In this document: piece after piece, positions 46,401 to 54,922 of the stretch
Position numbering within the stretch: position 1 is the first letter of the stretch
Layout of the letters: every line of letters starts with the position of its first letter
Source of the DNA: Clostridiales bacterium
GTDB lineage: Bacteria; Bacillota; Clostridia; Saccharofermentanales; Saccharofermentanaceae
DNA: 64,000 nucleotides
Reading direction: 5' to 3'
Assembly: GCA_017964005.1 (NCBI GenBank)
Contig: JAGCSR010000038.1
Coordinates: 1-64,000, forward strand
Program-made: the position numbers and the translations under genes
The notes under the pieces: generated by a model
What the model saw: the letters and a program-made list of their open reading frames with translations, nothing else
Told to the model about the DNA's origin: nothing
Databases searched by the model: none

Positions 46401-46476
46401 TTAAGGTAAACCGTGTTCTTCCTTAAGGTTTAACAGATATCTTATTATCATGACGAACCGGAAAGGGGAAATAGAG

Positions 46477-46665
46477 ATGAGATTTTTAAGCAATGGAACA
46501 AAGGTTGGATTGATGATCATGTTGGCCGCCGGTATCGCCATGGCACTGATCGTTCTGGTAAGCAAGCCTATTCCTGATCCGGTTGCATTGGTATTTTTTG
46601 CAGGGGTGGTAATATCGATCGTGTCCGCTTTTGCCGGCAAGGGCAGAAGACCGATCCTTGCTTGA
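46477..46665 (+). CDS. Small two-helix membrane protein
   Basis: 62 residues from the ATG at 46477 (AAAGGGGAAATAGAG upstream). Two hydrophobic helices (about 10-30 and 36-52) separated by KPIPDP, and a basic C-terminus. No family recognised. Confidence 0.55.
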   Translation: MRFLSNGTKVGLMIMLAAGIAMALIVLVSKPIPDPVALVFFAGVVISIVSAFAGKGRRPILA

Positions 46666-46725
46666 CGGTGGCAGGTTATGTGCGTCTCGCTTGTCTTGGA
46701 CATAATTCGTTATCTTTGGATTTGG

Positions 46726-46778
46726 TATAATTCAAGACGAAGTGCGACCAAAACGACATTCGATTGCTGTTTTGGTCG
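46726..46778 (+). promoter_or_regulatory. Promoter and leader inverted repeat for 46806 gene
   Basis: An extended -10 TTGGTATAATTC (TATAAT at 46726-46731) is followed by a 10-bp perfect inverted repeat, CGACCAAAAC (46745-46754) and GTTTTGGTCG (46769-46778), with a 14-nt loop, in the leader of the next gene. No U-tract follows, so it is more likely an operator or mRNA hairpin than a terminator. Confidence 0.5.
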
Positions 46779-46805
46779 AAAAGCGGATATGCGGGAGGTG
46801 ACAAC

Positions 46806-47444
46806 ATGTTAAAGAAACCCATGATCTTTGCTTACGGTATCAAGCTGATCGCAATGTGGATGCTTATTCCGTTTATAGTTATGTTCATCCCGATGCTTGC
46901 CGAAGAGTTTAGTGTGAAGGTAACCACGCAGCAAGTCGTTCTGGGGGAGCAGACACACAGTCCCTACTCCGATGAGATATTGTTCTTTAAGGCTGATGTC
47001 AACGGCAAGGAGAGGGATGTAGGTGCACCCGTTACCTGCAAGACGGGAGATACTGTCACGATCGTCTTAAGAGACGGCAGTTACTATATTACCCCGGATG
47101 ATGCTCAGGAACTTGCTGACTGTACGACGTTTGGAGGACGCTTCCTTAAGATCTGCAACAATAACTTCGGATACCATACGGTCGTCATAGCCGCAGTTCT
47201 CCTGATAACCTTTCTTGTCACTTTCAGGAAGAGGAAAGATCTTCGAGCTGAACTTCCTACTCTGTCCAAAGTAACAGATATAACAGGCTTGTCATGTTCT
47301 GTCATTATGTCGGCTGCAGTGTTGTATGCCTTGGCAGATAACGGACTGGGTGCAATAGGTATTGCCTACTTAGGTCTGTTACTGGGAATAGCGTACACGG
47401 TGATCTTCATAATATCCTGGATAATCGGAAGCGCCCTTGAATGA
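46806..47444 (+). CDS. Multi-helix membrane protein
   Basis: 212 residues from the ATG at 46806 (GCGGGAGGTGACAAC upstream). A first helix (about 8-30), an extracytoplasmic segment of about 85 residues with beta-like blocks (VTCKTGDTVTIVLRDGSYYITPDD), then three helices in the C-terminal half. This resembles DUF3592-type small membrane proteins. Function unknown. Confidence 0.65.
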   Translation: MLKKPMIFAYGIKLIAMWMLIPFIVMFIPMLAEEFSVKVTTQQVVLGEQTHSPYSDEILFFKADVNGKERDVGAPVTCKTGDTVTIVLRDGSYYITPDDAQELADCTTFGGRFLKICNNNFGYHTVVIAAVLLITFLVTFRKRKDLRAELPTLSKVTDITGLSCSVIMSAAVLYALADNGLGAIGIAYLGLLLGIAYTVIFIISWIIGSALE

Positions 47445-47529
47445 TCCGGATCTTTCGGTATGATAAAATAATCGGGACAGGTGATGAGTTCAGAGGGGAC
47501 CGGGACCGGTATCGGGTCCTGTAAGGTAT

Positions 47530-48096
47530 ATGGGGAAAAAGAGGAACAAAAAAGCGATCATCATAACGGCAATGATAATGCTGGTTGGCATTCTGCTTGT
47601 GCTGACGGGTCTTTTCGGAGGCTGGTTTACAGGGCTATTCTATAAGGATTTCGATTTCAAAAACATCAAGTCCGAGGACTTAGGCAAAGAGATAAAGACT
47701 GACATAAAAGTCTACTACGAGCCTATGGAGATACCGGGCAGGGCGCTGCAGATGTTCGGAGACTTTGACGGCGATTCGGCGTTTATCCTGCTGGATTTCG
47801 CCGGCGTGGGCGAGAAAGGCGAACGCCTGTATTTCTCGAAATACTATCAGCATATCACGATCCAAGGGAAGCTCAGGGCCTTGGATGACGCCGAATACAA
47901 AGACCTCTGCGACAGGCTCTATGAAGCCTACGACCCTTATTACTACAAGAACATCGAAAGCGGAAAATGGAAAGATGTCACGCTGGAAGAATTTCACAAG
48001 ACGCTGATAGAAGATAGGATCGGTGTTCTTCCTTACTGCATGGAAGTCAGTTCGATCGGCGCAATTAACTGGCTGCCTTTTATCCCCGCGGGATAG
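47530..48096 (+). CDS. Membrane domain of frameshifted Ntn hydrolase (5' part)
   Basis: 188 residues: one N-terminal membrane helix (8-30), a domain of about 140 residues outside the membrane, and the beginning of a second helix (INWLPFIPAG) cut by a TAG. The next frame continues that helix in reading -1 (IVIFVLSLVVEICLVF). The full-length paralogue at 59072-60694 encodes both parts in one protein, so this and 48114-49163 are two pieces of one gene separated by a one-base change in the GGG run at about 48090. It can also be read as a small membrane protein by itself. Ribosome-binding site TAAGG. Confidence 0.7.
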   Translation: MGKKRNKKAIIITAMIMLVGILLVLTGLFGGWFTGLFYKDFDFKNIKSEDLGKEIKTDIKVYYEPMEIPGRALQMFGDFDGDSAFILLDFAGVGEKGERLYFSKYYQHITIQGKLRALDDAEYKDLCDRLYEAYDPYYYKNIESGKWKDVTLEEFHKTLIEDRIGVLPYCMEVSSIGAINWLPFIPAG

Positions 48097-48113
48097 TCAT
48101 CTTCGTACTGTCT

Positions 48114-49163
48114 TTGGTTGTTGAGATATGCCTCGTTTTCAAGCTCAAAAAGCGGATCGTGCTGCCAATCGTTTACGGGCTTCTGATAGTTGTTCCCGCG
48201 GTCATGTTCTTCACTCAGATCAGGACCATGCTGACGATAAAGAAGGCGGGTGACGGATTATATACGATGAGAAACATCGAGTGCACCGATACGCAGGGCA
48301 TGCTTGATTCGGGCGCGGCTAGCGTCAACGATCTATTGAACTGGATCTTTAACAGGCATCTGTACGGCATCAGGCCCCAGATCGAGGTTGAAAAGTACGG
48401 TTGTGCGGCTTTCTCGGCAGTCACGCCTGACGGGGACCATCTTTTCGGGCGCAACTTCGATTACCCTGAGACAGATACCGTGCTGTTATATTCGCATCCC
48501 GAGGACTGCTATGAATCGATCGGTGTCGCCGACCTTGGCATCTTCGGTGTAGGACAAAATTACCCGGTAAGTCCGGATTCTCCTATCGGCAAACTCCTAA
48601 TGACCGTCACTCCTTATGCGATCGTGGACGGCATGAACGAGAAGGGCGTCGGCGCCGGGATCCTTGAACTCGCTACCGAGGAAATCCATCAGGATAACGG
48701 CAAGCCGGATCTTTTGATCTTCTGCGCGGTCAGGGCGGTCCTTGATAAATGCGCCTCGGTCGATGAGGCACTCAAGCTGCTTTCTTCCTACGATATGCAT
48801 TCAGACCTCGGAGTAACATATCACCTGTTCATAACGGACAAGACCGGCAGATATGTTGTCGTCGAGTGGCTCGACGGGGAGATGGTAACCGTGGAGCATC
48901 CGTGCTGTACCAACAGCGTTATCGCGCCCGGAAAGCATTACGGTGAAGGCGCTCCTGATGAGAGACTCCAGACGATTGAACAAAGCTTAGACAAAGGCAA
49001 CGTAACTGAAAAGGATGCGATGACGATCCTCGGGAAAGTCAGAAACGATACAATGACCGAATGGTCCTGCGTTTATAATCTTGACGACTTCACCGTTGAT
49101 ATATGTCTTGACGGTGATTACAGTAAGGTCTATACCTTCAGCGCGGATGATCTGCGAAAATAA
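48114..49163 (+). CDS. Linear amide C-N hydrolase (choloylglycine hydrolase-like), frameshifted 3' part
   Basis: Ntn-hydrolase of the conjugated-bile-acid-hydrolase/penicillin-acylase group. After a membrane helix (about 15-33), the presumed nucleophile is Cys97 in YGCAAFSA, followed by the family motif HLFGRNFDYPETD and YAIVDGMNEKGVGAG; VVVEWLDG and TNSVIAPG also fit. It would cleave a linear amide outside the cell; substrate unknown. The frame opens at TTG 48114 without a clear ribosome-binding site, which is expected if it is really the continuation of 47530-48096. Compare the intact paralogue at 59072-60694. Confidence 0.82.
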   Translation: MVVEICLVFKLKKRIVLPIVYGLLIVVPAVMFFTQIRTMLTIKKAGDGLYTMRNIECTDTQGMLDSGAASVNDLLNWIFNRHLYGIRPQIEVEKYGCAAFSAVTPDGDHLFGRNFDYPETDTVLLYSHPEDCYESIGVADLGIFGVGQNYPVSPDSPIGKLLMTVTPYAIVDGMNEKGVGAGILELATEEIHQDNGKPDLLIFCAVRAVLDKCASVDEALKLLSSYDMHSDLGVTYHLFITDKTGRYVVVEWLDGEMVTVEHPCCTNSVIAPGKHYGEGAPDERLQTIEQSLDKGNVTEKDAMTILGKVRNDTMTEWSCVYNLDDFTVDICLDGDYSKVYTFSADDLRK

Positions 49164-49183
49164 GTAAAGGAAGGGTTGCTTCT

Positions 49184-49660
49184 ATGTTCAGAGGAATGAG
49201 ACGGTTTAAGCAGCAGATAAGCGATGAGGAATGTATCCGCATCTTGGAAGAACAGCCCAGGGGAGTCCTGTCCCTGATCGGAGATGACGGATACCCTTAC
49301 GGAATCCCGCTCGATCATTGGTACTGCGAGGAAGACGGAAAGATCTATTTCCACGGTGCCCGTGAAGGCCATAAGATCGATGCGATAAAAGCCTGTGACA
49401 AAGTAAGTTATTGTGTCATGGATGAAGGTTTTCGCAAAGAAGGGGAATGGGCGCTCAATATAAATTCGGTTATTGTTTTCGGAAGGATAAGTCTCGTGAC
49501 GGATACCGACAAGGCTAAGATGATCTGCACGAACCTTTGCCGTAAGTTTACGGATGATGAAGAGTACCTTCAGCATGAACTGACTCATGCTTTCCCGAGG
49601 GTGCAGTGCCTTGAGCTTACCCCCGAGCATATGACCGGGAAACTGGTAAATGAATCGTAG
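49184..49660 (+). CDS. Pyridoxamine 5'-phosphate oxidase-family flavin protein
   Basis: 158 residues of the split-barrel FMN-binding fold, close to the NimA/PNPOx-like group: GVLSLIGDDGYPYGIPLDHWY (flavin-binding strand pair), IYFHGAREGHKIDAI, and SVIVFGRISLV. Members bind FMN or F420 and reduce nitro compounds or heme-like molecules. Substrate unknown. GGAAGGGTTGCTTCT precedes the ATG. Confidence 0.88.
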   Translation: MFRGMRRFKQQISDEECIRILEEQPRGVLSLIGDDGYPYGIPLDHWYCEEDGKIYFHGAREGHKIDAIKACDKVSYCVMDEGFRKEGEWALNINSVIVFGRISLVTDTDKAKMICTNLCRKFTDDEEYLQHELTHAFPRVQCLELTPEHMTGKLVNES

Positions 49661-49669
49661 GTGCAAAGT

Positions 49670-50212
49670 ATGGAACTTTTGACAGGGCGCCCTGAAGATC
49701 TGAGCGGAAGACTTGAGCGGGAGATCAGGACATACGATCTTCTCGACAGTCTCGGCATCACATATCAGCGGACGGACCACGAAGCGACCGATACGATGGC
49801 AGAGTGCAACGAGATCGATGCGATCCTCGGTGTGGTAATCTGCAAGAACCTCTTTCTTTGCAATAAGCAGGAGACGAAGTTCTATCTCCTCATGATGCCC
49901 GGAGACAAACCCTTCAAGACGAAAGAAGTATCACATCAGATCGGATCGACCAGACTGTCGTTCGCATCCCCCGACAATATGCTCCGTTATCTGGGATTGG
50001 AACCTGGGTCCGTCAGCATCATGGGGCTCATGAACGACACGGCAGGTCAGGTGGGGCTCTTGATAGACGAAGACGTCCTTAAGGACGAATACCTTGGCTG
50101 CCATCCGTGCGTCAATACGTCAAGCCTTAAGATCAGGACATCGGACATAATCGATAAGTTCCTTCCGGCAATTAAGCATGAGTACCGGACGGTCCATCTG
50201 ACAAGCGAATGA
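49670..50212 (+). CDS. ProX/YbaK-type aminoacyl-tRNA deacylase
   Basis: 180 residues of the YbaK/prolyl-tRNA synthetase-associated editing domain: YDLLDSLGITYQRTDHEA at the N-terminus, CKNLFLCNKQETKFYLLMM, and SIMGLMNDTAGQVGLLIDEDVL near the end. Free-standing members hydrolyse mischarged Ala- or Cys-tRNA(Pro) in the cytosol. The ATG at 49670 is preferred (AGGTG upstream) over a GTG 9 nt earlier. Runs close behind the PNPOx-like gene. Confidence 0.88.
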   Translation: MELLTGRPEDLSGRLEREIRTYDLLDSLGITYQRTDHEATDTMAECNEIDAILGVVICKNLFLCNKQETKFYLLMMPGDKPFKTKEVSHQIGSTRLSFASPDNMLRYLGLEPGSVSIMGLMNDTAGQVGLLIDEDVLKDEYLGCHPCVNTSSLKIRTSDIIDKFLPAIKHEYRTVHLTSE

Positions 50213-50266
50213 CGGATATATCAGATATAATGTGACTAAGTATCAATAACAAAAGGGGATCTCAAC

Positions 50267-50680
50267 ATGGCAAGTGTATTCAAAGTATTCGGACTGGAAG
50301 GCGACGCCAAAGAATGGTTCGCAAAGCAATATCCTGGTGAAGTAAACTGGGAATATGATGAGACTTTATCGTGTTACCGCACCGGGAACATCTATCTGAC
50401 AACAAAGGCCGGCAGCGCGTCTTTCGATGATCTTGACGAGACGGTGTTTTTTGACTGTGGCACGGATTTTTGGATCAAGCTTGCCGGAGACAAGGAATTG
50501 ATCTACGGATACTTCAGTGAAGATACGGGTTCTGCGGAATTCATCCATATAAAGGATGGTGCCTGCATCAGAGAATATATGGAATGTGATTTTGGCGAGG
50601 TCATTACGGACGAAGGCGAAGACCCTGTCTTCGGCAGTTGGGTCGACGTGGCAACTTATGTTGACAGTAAACTGTTCTGA
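50267..50680 (+). CDS. Conserved hypothetical protein
   Basis: 137 residues, soluble and acidic, no signal peptide. No family recognised. Aromatic-rich strands (KVFGLEGDAKEWFAKQYPGEVNWEYDE; FWIKLAGDKELIYGYF) suggest a compact beta-rich domain. AAAAGGGGATCTCAAC precedes the ATG, and an AGATATAAT box lies about 40 nt upstream. Confidence 0.55.
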   Translation: MASVFKVFGLEGDAKEWFAKQYPGEVNWEYDETLSCYRTGNIYLTTKAGSASFDDLDETVFFDCGTDFWIKLAGDKELIYGYFSEDTGSAEFIHIKDGACIREYMECDFGEVITDEGEDPVFGSWVDVATYVDSKLF

Positions 50681-50714
50681 GCATGACAGATACCTTCGGG
50701 TAAACAGGAGAGAT

Positions 50715-50948
50715 ATGGATACTGATTCGATTAAAGAACTTAAGGGCGCTAATATGGACATAGATCTGGTCAGTAAGAATGTTGACTGGGATCAAAGCAG
50801 TTGTCCGTGGAATGAAGCCGAGAACACCAATGAGCACAGATGCGCGGTGAAAGATACTTCAATATGCAAATACTTCTGCGGGATCAAATATCTGGACAGT
50901 GTGCTCTGCAGCTATCCTCTCGAAAACAAAGATGTTCAGGGTCAATAG
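50715..50948 (+). CDS. Small Cys-rich protein
   Basis: 77 residues with a Cys pattern C-x11-C... (SSCPWNEAE, HRCAVKDTSICKYFCGIKY, VLCSYP), spaced like a metal- or cluster-binding or disulfide-rich small domain. It is short but has a good ribosome-binding site (AGGAGAGAT) and codon use like neighbours; similar small proteins occur in other Clostridia from memory. Function unknown. Confidence 0.6.
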   Translation: MDTDSIKELKGANMDIDLVSKNVDWDQSSCPWNEAENTNEHRCAVKDTSICKYFCGIKYLDSVLCSYPLENKDVQGQ

Positions 50949-50978
50949 AATAAACCGGCAGAATTGGAGAAAAAAAGA

Positions 50979-51743
50979 TTGAGTCACTTTAGTTACTGCA
51001 ATAAGCAAGTTTATTACGAGGAGACGGGTGAAGGAACACCGCTTTTCCTGTTGCATGGGAATACTTCATGTGGAAGGATGTTCGAACAGATAGTCCCTAA
51101 GTTTGCTGAAAGATACAAGGTTTTTGTACCTGACTTTCTCGGTAACGGCCGTTCTGACCGTTTGGAGAAATGGCCTTCGGATCTTTGGTTTGAATGGGCA
51201 AAACAAGTTAAAGCCCTTTGTGAACATTTGGGCCTTGAAAAGGTTGATCTGATAGGCAGCAGCGGAGGCGCATTGGCAGCAATTAATGTGGCACTTGAAT
51301 ATCCGAAGATCGTTAATGCCGTAATTGCTGACAGCTTTGAAGGTCTGGAAGCTGATCCCGGTATTACGGATATTATCCGGACCGGCCGTGCTCAGGCAAA
51401 ACAATTTGAAGGGTTCGTTAACTATCTGAGATCAATTCACGGAGATGACTGGGAAGAAGTTTTCGATGCCGATACCGATGCTGTTTTGAGGCATGCAGAA
51501 GAAGTCGGTTCTTTTTTCCATAAACCTATAGAAGAGTTGTCTGTCAGAATGCTCCTGACGGGAAGCATTGAGGATGAGATGTTTCCGAAGGGACATTGCA
51601 AGGTGCTGTTTGATGATATATGTTCGAAGACCTGTATGGCGGAAGTGCATGTTTTCGAGCATGGCGGGCATCCTGCCATGATGAGCAACATGGATGAGTT
51701 TGTTGAATTGTGCGATGTGTTTTTGTCAGGAGGTAAAGAATGA
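50979..51743 (+). CDS. Alpha/beta hydrolase
   Basis: 254 residues of the alpha/beta-hydrolase 1 fold: oxyanion/HG motif LFLLHGNTSCGRMF, nucleophile elbow GSSGG, Asp in the C-terminal half and FEHGGHPAMM with the catalytic His. Substrate unknown. Start taken as TTG at 50979 because GGAGA lies 9 nt before it; an in-frame TTG at 50964 is also possible. The next gene overlaps its stop by 4 nt. Confidence 0.86.
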   Translation: MSHFSYCNKQVYYEETGEGTPLFLLHGNTSCGRMFEQIVPKFAERYKVFVPDFLGNGRSDRLEKWPSDLWFEWAKQVKALCEHLGLEKVDLIGSSGGALAAINVALEYPKIVNAVIADSFEGLEADPGITDIIRTGRAQAKQFEGFVNYLRSIHGDDWEEVFDADTDAVLRHAEEVGSFFHKPIEELSVRMLLTGSIEDEMFPKGHCKVLFDDICSKTCMAEVHVFEHGGHPAMMSNMDEFVELCDVFLSGGKE

Positions 51744-52285
51744 TACTGTTGGTCGTAGATACACAAAAGGGATGTTTTAGTGAGAAATTGTATATGTTTG
51801 AAACGGTAAAGGAAAACATTAAACAGTTGATTACTGTTGCAAGAGAGAATAACGTTGAGGTCGTATATGTCCAGCATGATGACGGCCCGGGTACTGATCT
51901 TGACAGATCTGCGGATAATTATGAGATATACGAAGAATTCGCGCCGGTAGAAGGGGAAAAGCGTTTTGAAAAGAATGTAAACAGTGCTTTCCATCCCATG
52001 ACGGGATTAACGGAATACCTTAGGTCCAAGGGTGAGAAAGATATCATAACGATCGGTGTAACAACAGACTATTGTATGGATGCAACGATCAAGAGCGGAT
52101 TCGAAAACGGGTTCAATATATTAGTTCCTTCATACACAAATTCAACCTATGATAATCCATACTTTGACAGGGAGACAGCTTACAAGTACTACAATGAATA
52201 TATGTGGGGAACGCGTTACGCAAAGATCATTACCGTTGAACAGGCGCTCAGACTCCTGCGGGAGAAGTGCTGGAGAAAAATGTAG
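51740..52285 (+). CDS. Isochorismatase-family cysteine hydrolase
   Basis: 181 residues. Catalytic triad candidates are Asp7 (LLVVDTQ), Lys in KRFEKNVNSAF, and Cys in GVTTDYCMDATI. The cis-peptide TT-D element is typical of the family (nicotinamidase, ureidoacrylate amidohydrolase and others). Substrate not known. Start overlaps the alpha/beta-hydrolase stop (ATGA), so the two are coupled. Confidence 0.88.
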   Translation: MILLVVDTQKGCFSEKLYMFETVKENIKQLITVARENNVEVVYVQHDDGPGTDLDRSADNYEIYEEFAPVEGEKRFEKNVNSAFHPMTGLTEYLRSKGEKDIITIGVTTDYCMDATIKSGFENGFNILVPSYTNSTYDNPYFDRETAYKYYNEYMWGTRYAKIITVEQALRLLREKCWRKM

Positions 52286-52333
52286 GAAACCTTACCGTTG
52301 CGGATGTTTATTCGATCTTGGAGGGATAAAGCT

Positions 52334-52783
52334 TTGGTCTATAAGAATGCAGACATAAGTGATGCAAAGATACTGACAGAGATATATAACTCTGCTTTTT
52401 ATGACGACTTCATTCGTTATGGTCAATGCCAGGCGTACGGCCGTTCCGTCGAGGATATGGAACAGTCGGTGAGAGATTATCCGAAGATCATAGCTTACGA
52501 TCAGGATAAGCCCGTCGGGGTCATCTCCTACAAAACAGAAGAGCCGGGGAAGTATTACATCGGATGTCTTGCAGTAATAAAAGAAGAACAAGGACGTGGA
52601 ATAGGAACAGCATTGATGAACCATTTTATGAGTGAATATCCGGATTGGAATGAACTCACGCTGGTAACACCCAAAGATAACGAACGCAATATCAGGTTTT
52701 ATACCAGGCGCTTCGGGTTTGATATAGTCGGGCAAGAGGTTGACGGGGCAGTAACGGTCCTTTGGTTCAAACTCACAAGGTGA
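52334..52783 (+). CDS. GNAT-family N-acetyltransferase
   Basis: 149 residues from a TTG at 52334, chosen because GGAGGG lies 8 nt upstream and the family N-terminus starts there; an in-frame ATG at 52298 has no site. GNAT core: IYNSAFYDDFI, GCLAVIKEEQGRGIGTALMNHF (acetyl-CoA loop QGRGIG), and DNERNIRFYTRRFGFDIVG. Substrate unknown. Confidence 0.84.
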   Translation: MVYKNADISDAKILTEIYNSAFYDDFIRYGQCQAYGRSVEDMEQSVRDYPKIIAYDQDKPVGVISYKTEEPGKYYIGCLAVIKEEQGRGIGTALMNHFMSEYPDWNELTLVTPKDNERNIRFYTRRFGFDIVGQEVDGAVTVLWFKLTR

Positions 52784-52841
52784 ATACCTTGTATGTTAAA
52801 ATATCCAATACAGACAAACTGATAAGACAGGGGGGAAAACA

Positions 52842-53594
52842 ATGGACAGTTTAACTTTTATGAAGGAAGCATTCGAGGCTTTGGTTACGAGGGGAGTTAT
52901 CGACGGGTCGGCGCTGACTGAGGTGAATATCCCGGATGAGGAGTTTGAAGTTTTCGAGAAGGAATTTGGTGTGTGCGTGCCGGAGGAAGTCCGTTCGTAT
53001 CTTAGGGCTTACGGGCGTTCGTTCCGTATGCTGGCAGCGCCGGTTCCGGATGATCTTTATTGCGCAAGTCCCTATAATGCCGATGTTATGAAGCAGATCT
53101 GCGAGATGACGCCCGATGAGATCGCCGGGATCGATGAAGACGACAGGTTTGACCTTACAGTTACATGGAGCGATATCCTCAATGTCGATAAAGAAGATCC
53201 TCTGAAGGACCTTCGCGAGGCAACAGAAGGCCTTAGGTTCTTTGCGTCTCAGGTAAAGAATCCGGATATCGATGAAGAGAAGATGAAGAGATTCCTTCCG
53301 GTGGGCTCCTGGATGAGTGCCGGAGCTTTGTGCATAGATACGTCCAAGAAGAAAGAGGATGTTGATCTTGACGATCTTTCGACCTGGCAGATCAGATGGT
53401 TCGACCATGAGGAGTTTGACTGGGAAGAAGCAGGATACATCGGGGAAGACGGCGAAGTTACAGGCGGGATCATGTTCCCGGATCTGGAGGCGTTCATAAA
53501 GCTGTATCTTTACGGCGCTTACGATGAGGCATATCTCGTTCAGTGTGAGGATTGGGAAGAAGACCCGGAAGATAAGAGTGATTGGGTTCAGTAA
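52842..53594 (+). CDS. SUKH (SMI1/KNR4)-like protein
   Basis: 250 residues, acidic and soluble. The N-terminal part (IPDEEFEVFEKEFGVCVPEEVRSYLRAYG) follows the SMI1/KNR4 SUKH pattern, whose bacterial members are often immunity proteins of polymorphic toxin systems. The rest is repetitive acidic/aromatic (FDHEEFDWEEAGYIGEDGE). No toxin gene is adjacent. AGGGGGGAAAACA precedes the ATG. The next gene starts 12 nt downstream. Confidence 0.6.
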   Translation: MDSLTFMKEAFEALVTRGVIDGSALTEVNIPDEEFEVFEKEFGVCVPEEVRSYLRAYGRSFRMLAAPVPDDLYCASPYNADVMKQICEMTPDEIAGIDEDDRFDLTVTWSDILNVDKEDPLKDLREATEGLRFFASQVKNPDIDEEKMKRFLPVGSWMSAGALCIDTSKKKEDVDLDDLSTWQIRWFDHEEFDWEEAGYIGEDGEVTGGIMFPDLEAFIKLYLYGAYDEAYLVQCEDWEEDPEDKSDWVQ

Positions 53595-53606
53595 AGGAAG
53601 CCGGTA

Positions 53607-54272
53607 ATGGGAATCGACAAAAAGGATCTTAAGAATGTCTATTTTGTAATAGGAACTTCCTATGCGGGTAAGTCCACGATAGTGAAGAATCTCGCCCGCA
53701 AACATAACGGTATTGCTCTGGAAGAGAACTACCACGATGTTAAGCTCCCGGAACTGGACAGTTCCGAGTTCCCAAATCTCACCTATCCCCGGGACCTTCA
53801 GGACTGGCACGAGTTCATAAGAAGGACGCCGGATGAGTATTACACGTGGCTTCTCAACGCCAAGAAGGAATGCGAGATCGTCGAACTTCAGATACTGGAA
53901 GAGTTGCTGCAAAAGCCTGAGACAAAAGACAAGAAGATCTTTGTCGACACCAATATCTGTATCGATACGCTCCATAAGATCTCGGACACTGATCACGTTC
54001 TGGTGATGCTGGCAGATCCTTCGATCGGGGTCAACAGGTTCTTCGACAGGCCCGATTCCGAGAAACAGTTTCTGTATCAGCTCATGCTGGAAGAACCGGA
54101 TCCGCAGGCATCTCTTGATAATTACCGCAAGATGCTGGAAATGATCAATTCTCAGGAGAGTTACGACGAGCTTGAGAATTCAGGATTCAAGGTTATCTAC
54201 AGGGACGAGGACAGAAGTCAGGAAGACACTGTCCTTTTGGCAGAGAAACTCCTGAATATCGGGGAATGTTAA
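53607..54272 (+). CDS. P-loop NTPase
   Basis: 221 residues with a Walker A GTSYAGKSTIV (about 16-26), a possible Walker B KKIFVDTNICID, and otherwise soluble sequence; it recalls small-molecule kinases or AAA_18/AAA_33-like proteins. It follows the SUKH-like gene after 12 nt and probably shares its transcript. Function unknown. Confidence 0.75.
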   Translation: MGIDKKDLKNVYFVIGTSYAGKSTIVKNLARKHNGIALEENYHDVKLPELDSSEFPNLTYPRDLQDWHEFIRRTPDEYYTWLLNAKKECEIVELQILEELLQKPETKDKKIFVDTNICIDTLHKISDTDHVLVMLADPSIGVNRFFDRPDSEKQFLYQLMLEEPDPQASLDNYRKMLEMINSQESYDELENSGFKVIYRDEDRSQEDTVLLAEKLLNIGEC

Positions 54273-54336
54273 CATCCGTTGCTTGCCGCAACGGCCTGAA
54301 CCGGGGTATCTTGACTGCGAAAGGAGGTTGTCACGT

Positions 54337-54846
54337 ATGCTGAACGAAAACATCAAAGCCGTAAGACAATCCAAAGGACTTTCGCAGGAGGAACTCGCAG
54401 TAAAGCTTAACGTGGTCCGCCAGACCGTATCCAAATGGGAGCGCGGACTGTCCGTTCCGGATTCCGAGATGCTGATCTCAATATCGGAGGTGTTGGAGAC
54501 ACCGGTAAGTGTCCTGCTGGGAGAGACGGTTGAGGATAAAACCCCCGATGATCTTAAGGTGATATCGGAAAAACTCGAGGTCATCAATCTTCAACTGGTG
54601 CAGCAGAAGGCCGCCAAAAGGAAAGCTTTGTTCTGGTTCTTTGTCATCCTGGCGGCACTTATGGCACTGATATTTATCGTCATCCTTGCGGCAGGGAGTC
54701 CTTACTCTGATTGGAATTACAATGATCCGGAGACGGCGGTGTTCGGCGCGGCATACCATGTGTTTGAATGGATCTTCGTAAGGATCGCGCCCTTTGTATT
54801 TGCCGGCGCTGTGGCAGGCGCTATCTTGACACGCAAGAGATCCTGA
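54337..54846 (+). CDS. XRE-family regulator with membrane helices
   Basis: 169 residues from the ATG at 54337 (AAAGGAGGTTGTCACG upstream). An N-terminal HTH_3 domain (NENIKAVRQSKGLSQEELAVKLNVVRQTVSKWERG) is followed by a coiled segment and two C-terminal membrane helices (about 90-112 and 135-158). HTH plus membrane anchors are common in Firmicutes. Targets unknown. Confidence 0.87.
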   Translation: MLNENIKAVRQSKGLSQEELAVKLNVVRQTVSKWERGLSVPDSEMLISISEVLETPVSVLLGETVEDKTPDDLKVISEKLEVINLQLVQQKAAKRKALFWFFVILAALMALIFIVILAAGSPYSDWNYNDPETAVFGAAYHVFEWIFVRIAPFVFAGAVAGAILTRKRS

Positions 54847-54922
54847 TCAATCAGATTTTCGAAAAGAAAGTTGATCGAGGCAGCACGCATAATGTGTGCT
54901 GTCATATTTTGGAGGAATAATC

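Noticed and set aside
48060-48100. Programmed -1 ribosomal frameshift in the split hydrolase
   Set aside because: No canonical X-XXY-YYZ slippery heptamer or clear downstream pseudoknot was seen; a homopolymer indel is simpler.
52851-53996. Minus-strand frame of 381 residues
   Set aside because: Longest shadow; antisense to the SUKH-like and P-loop genes, both of which have good ribosome-binding sites and protein-like sequence.
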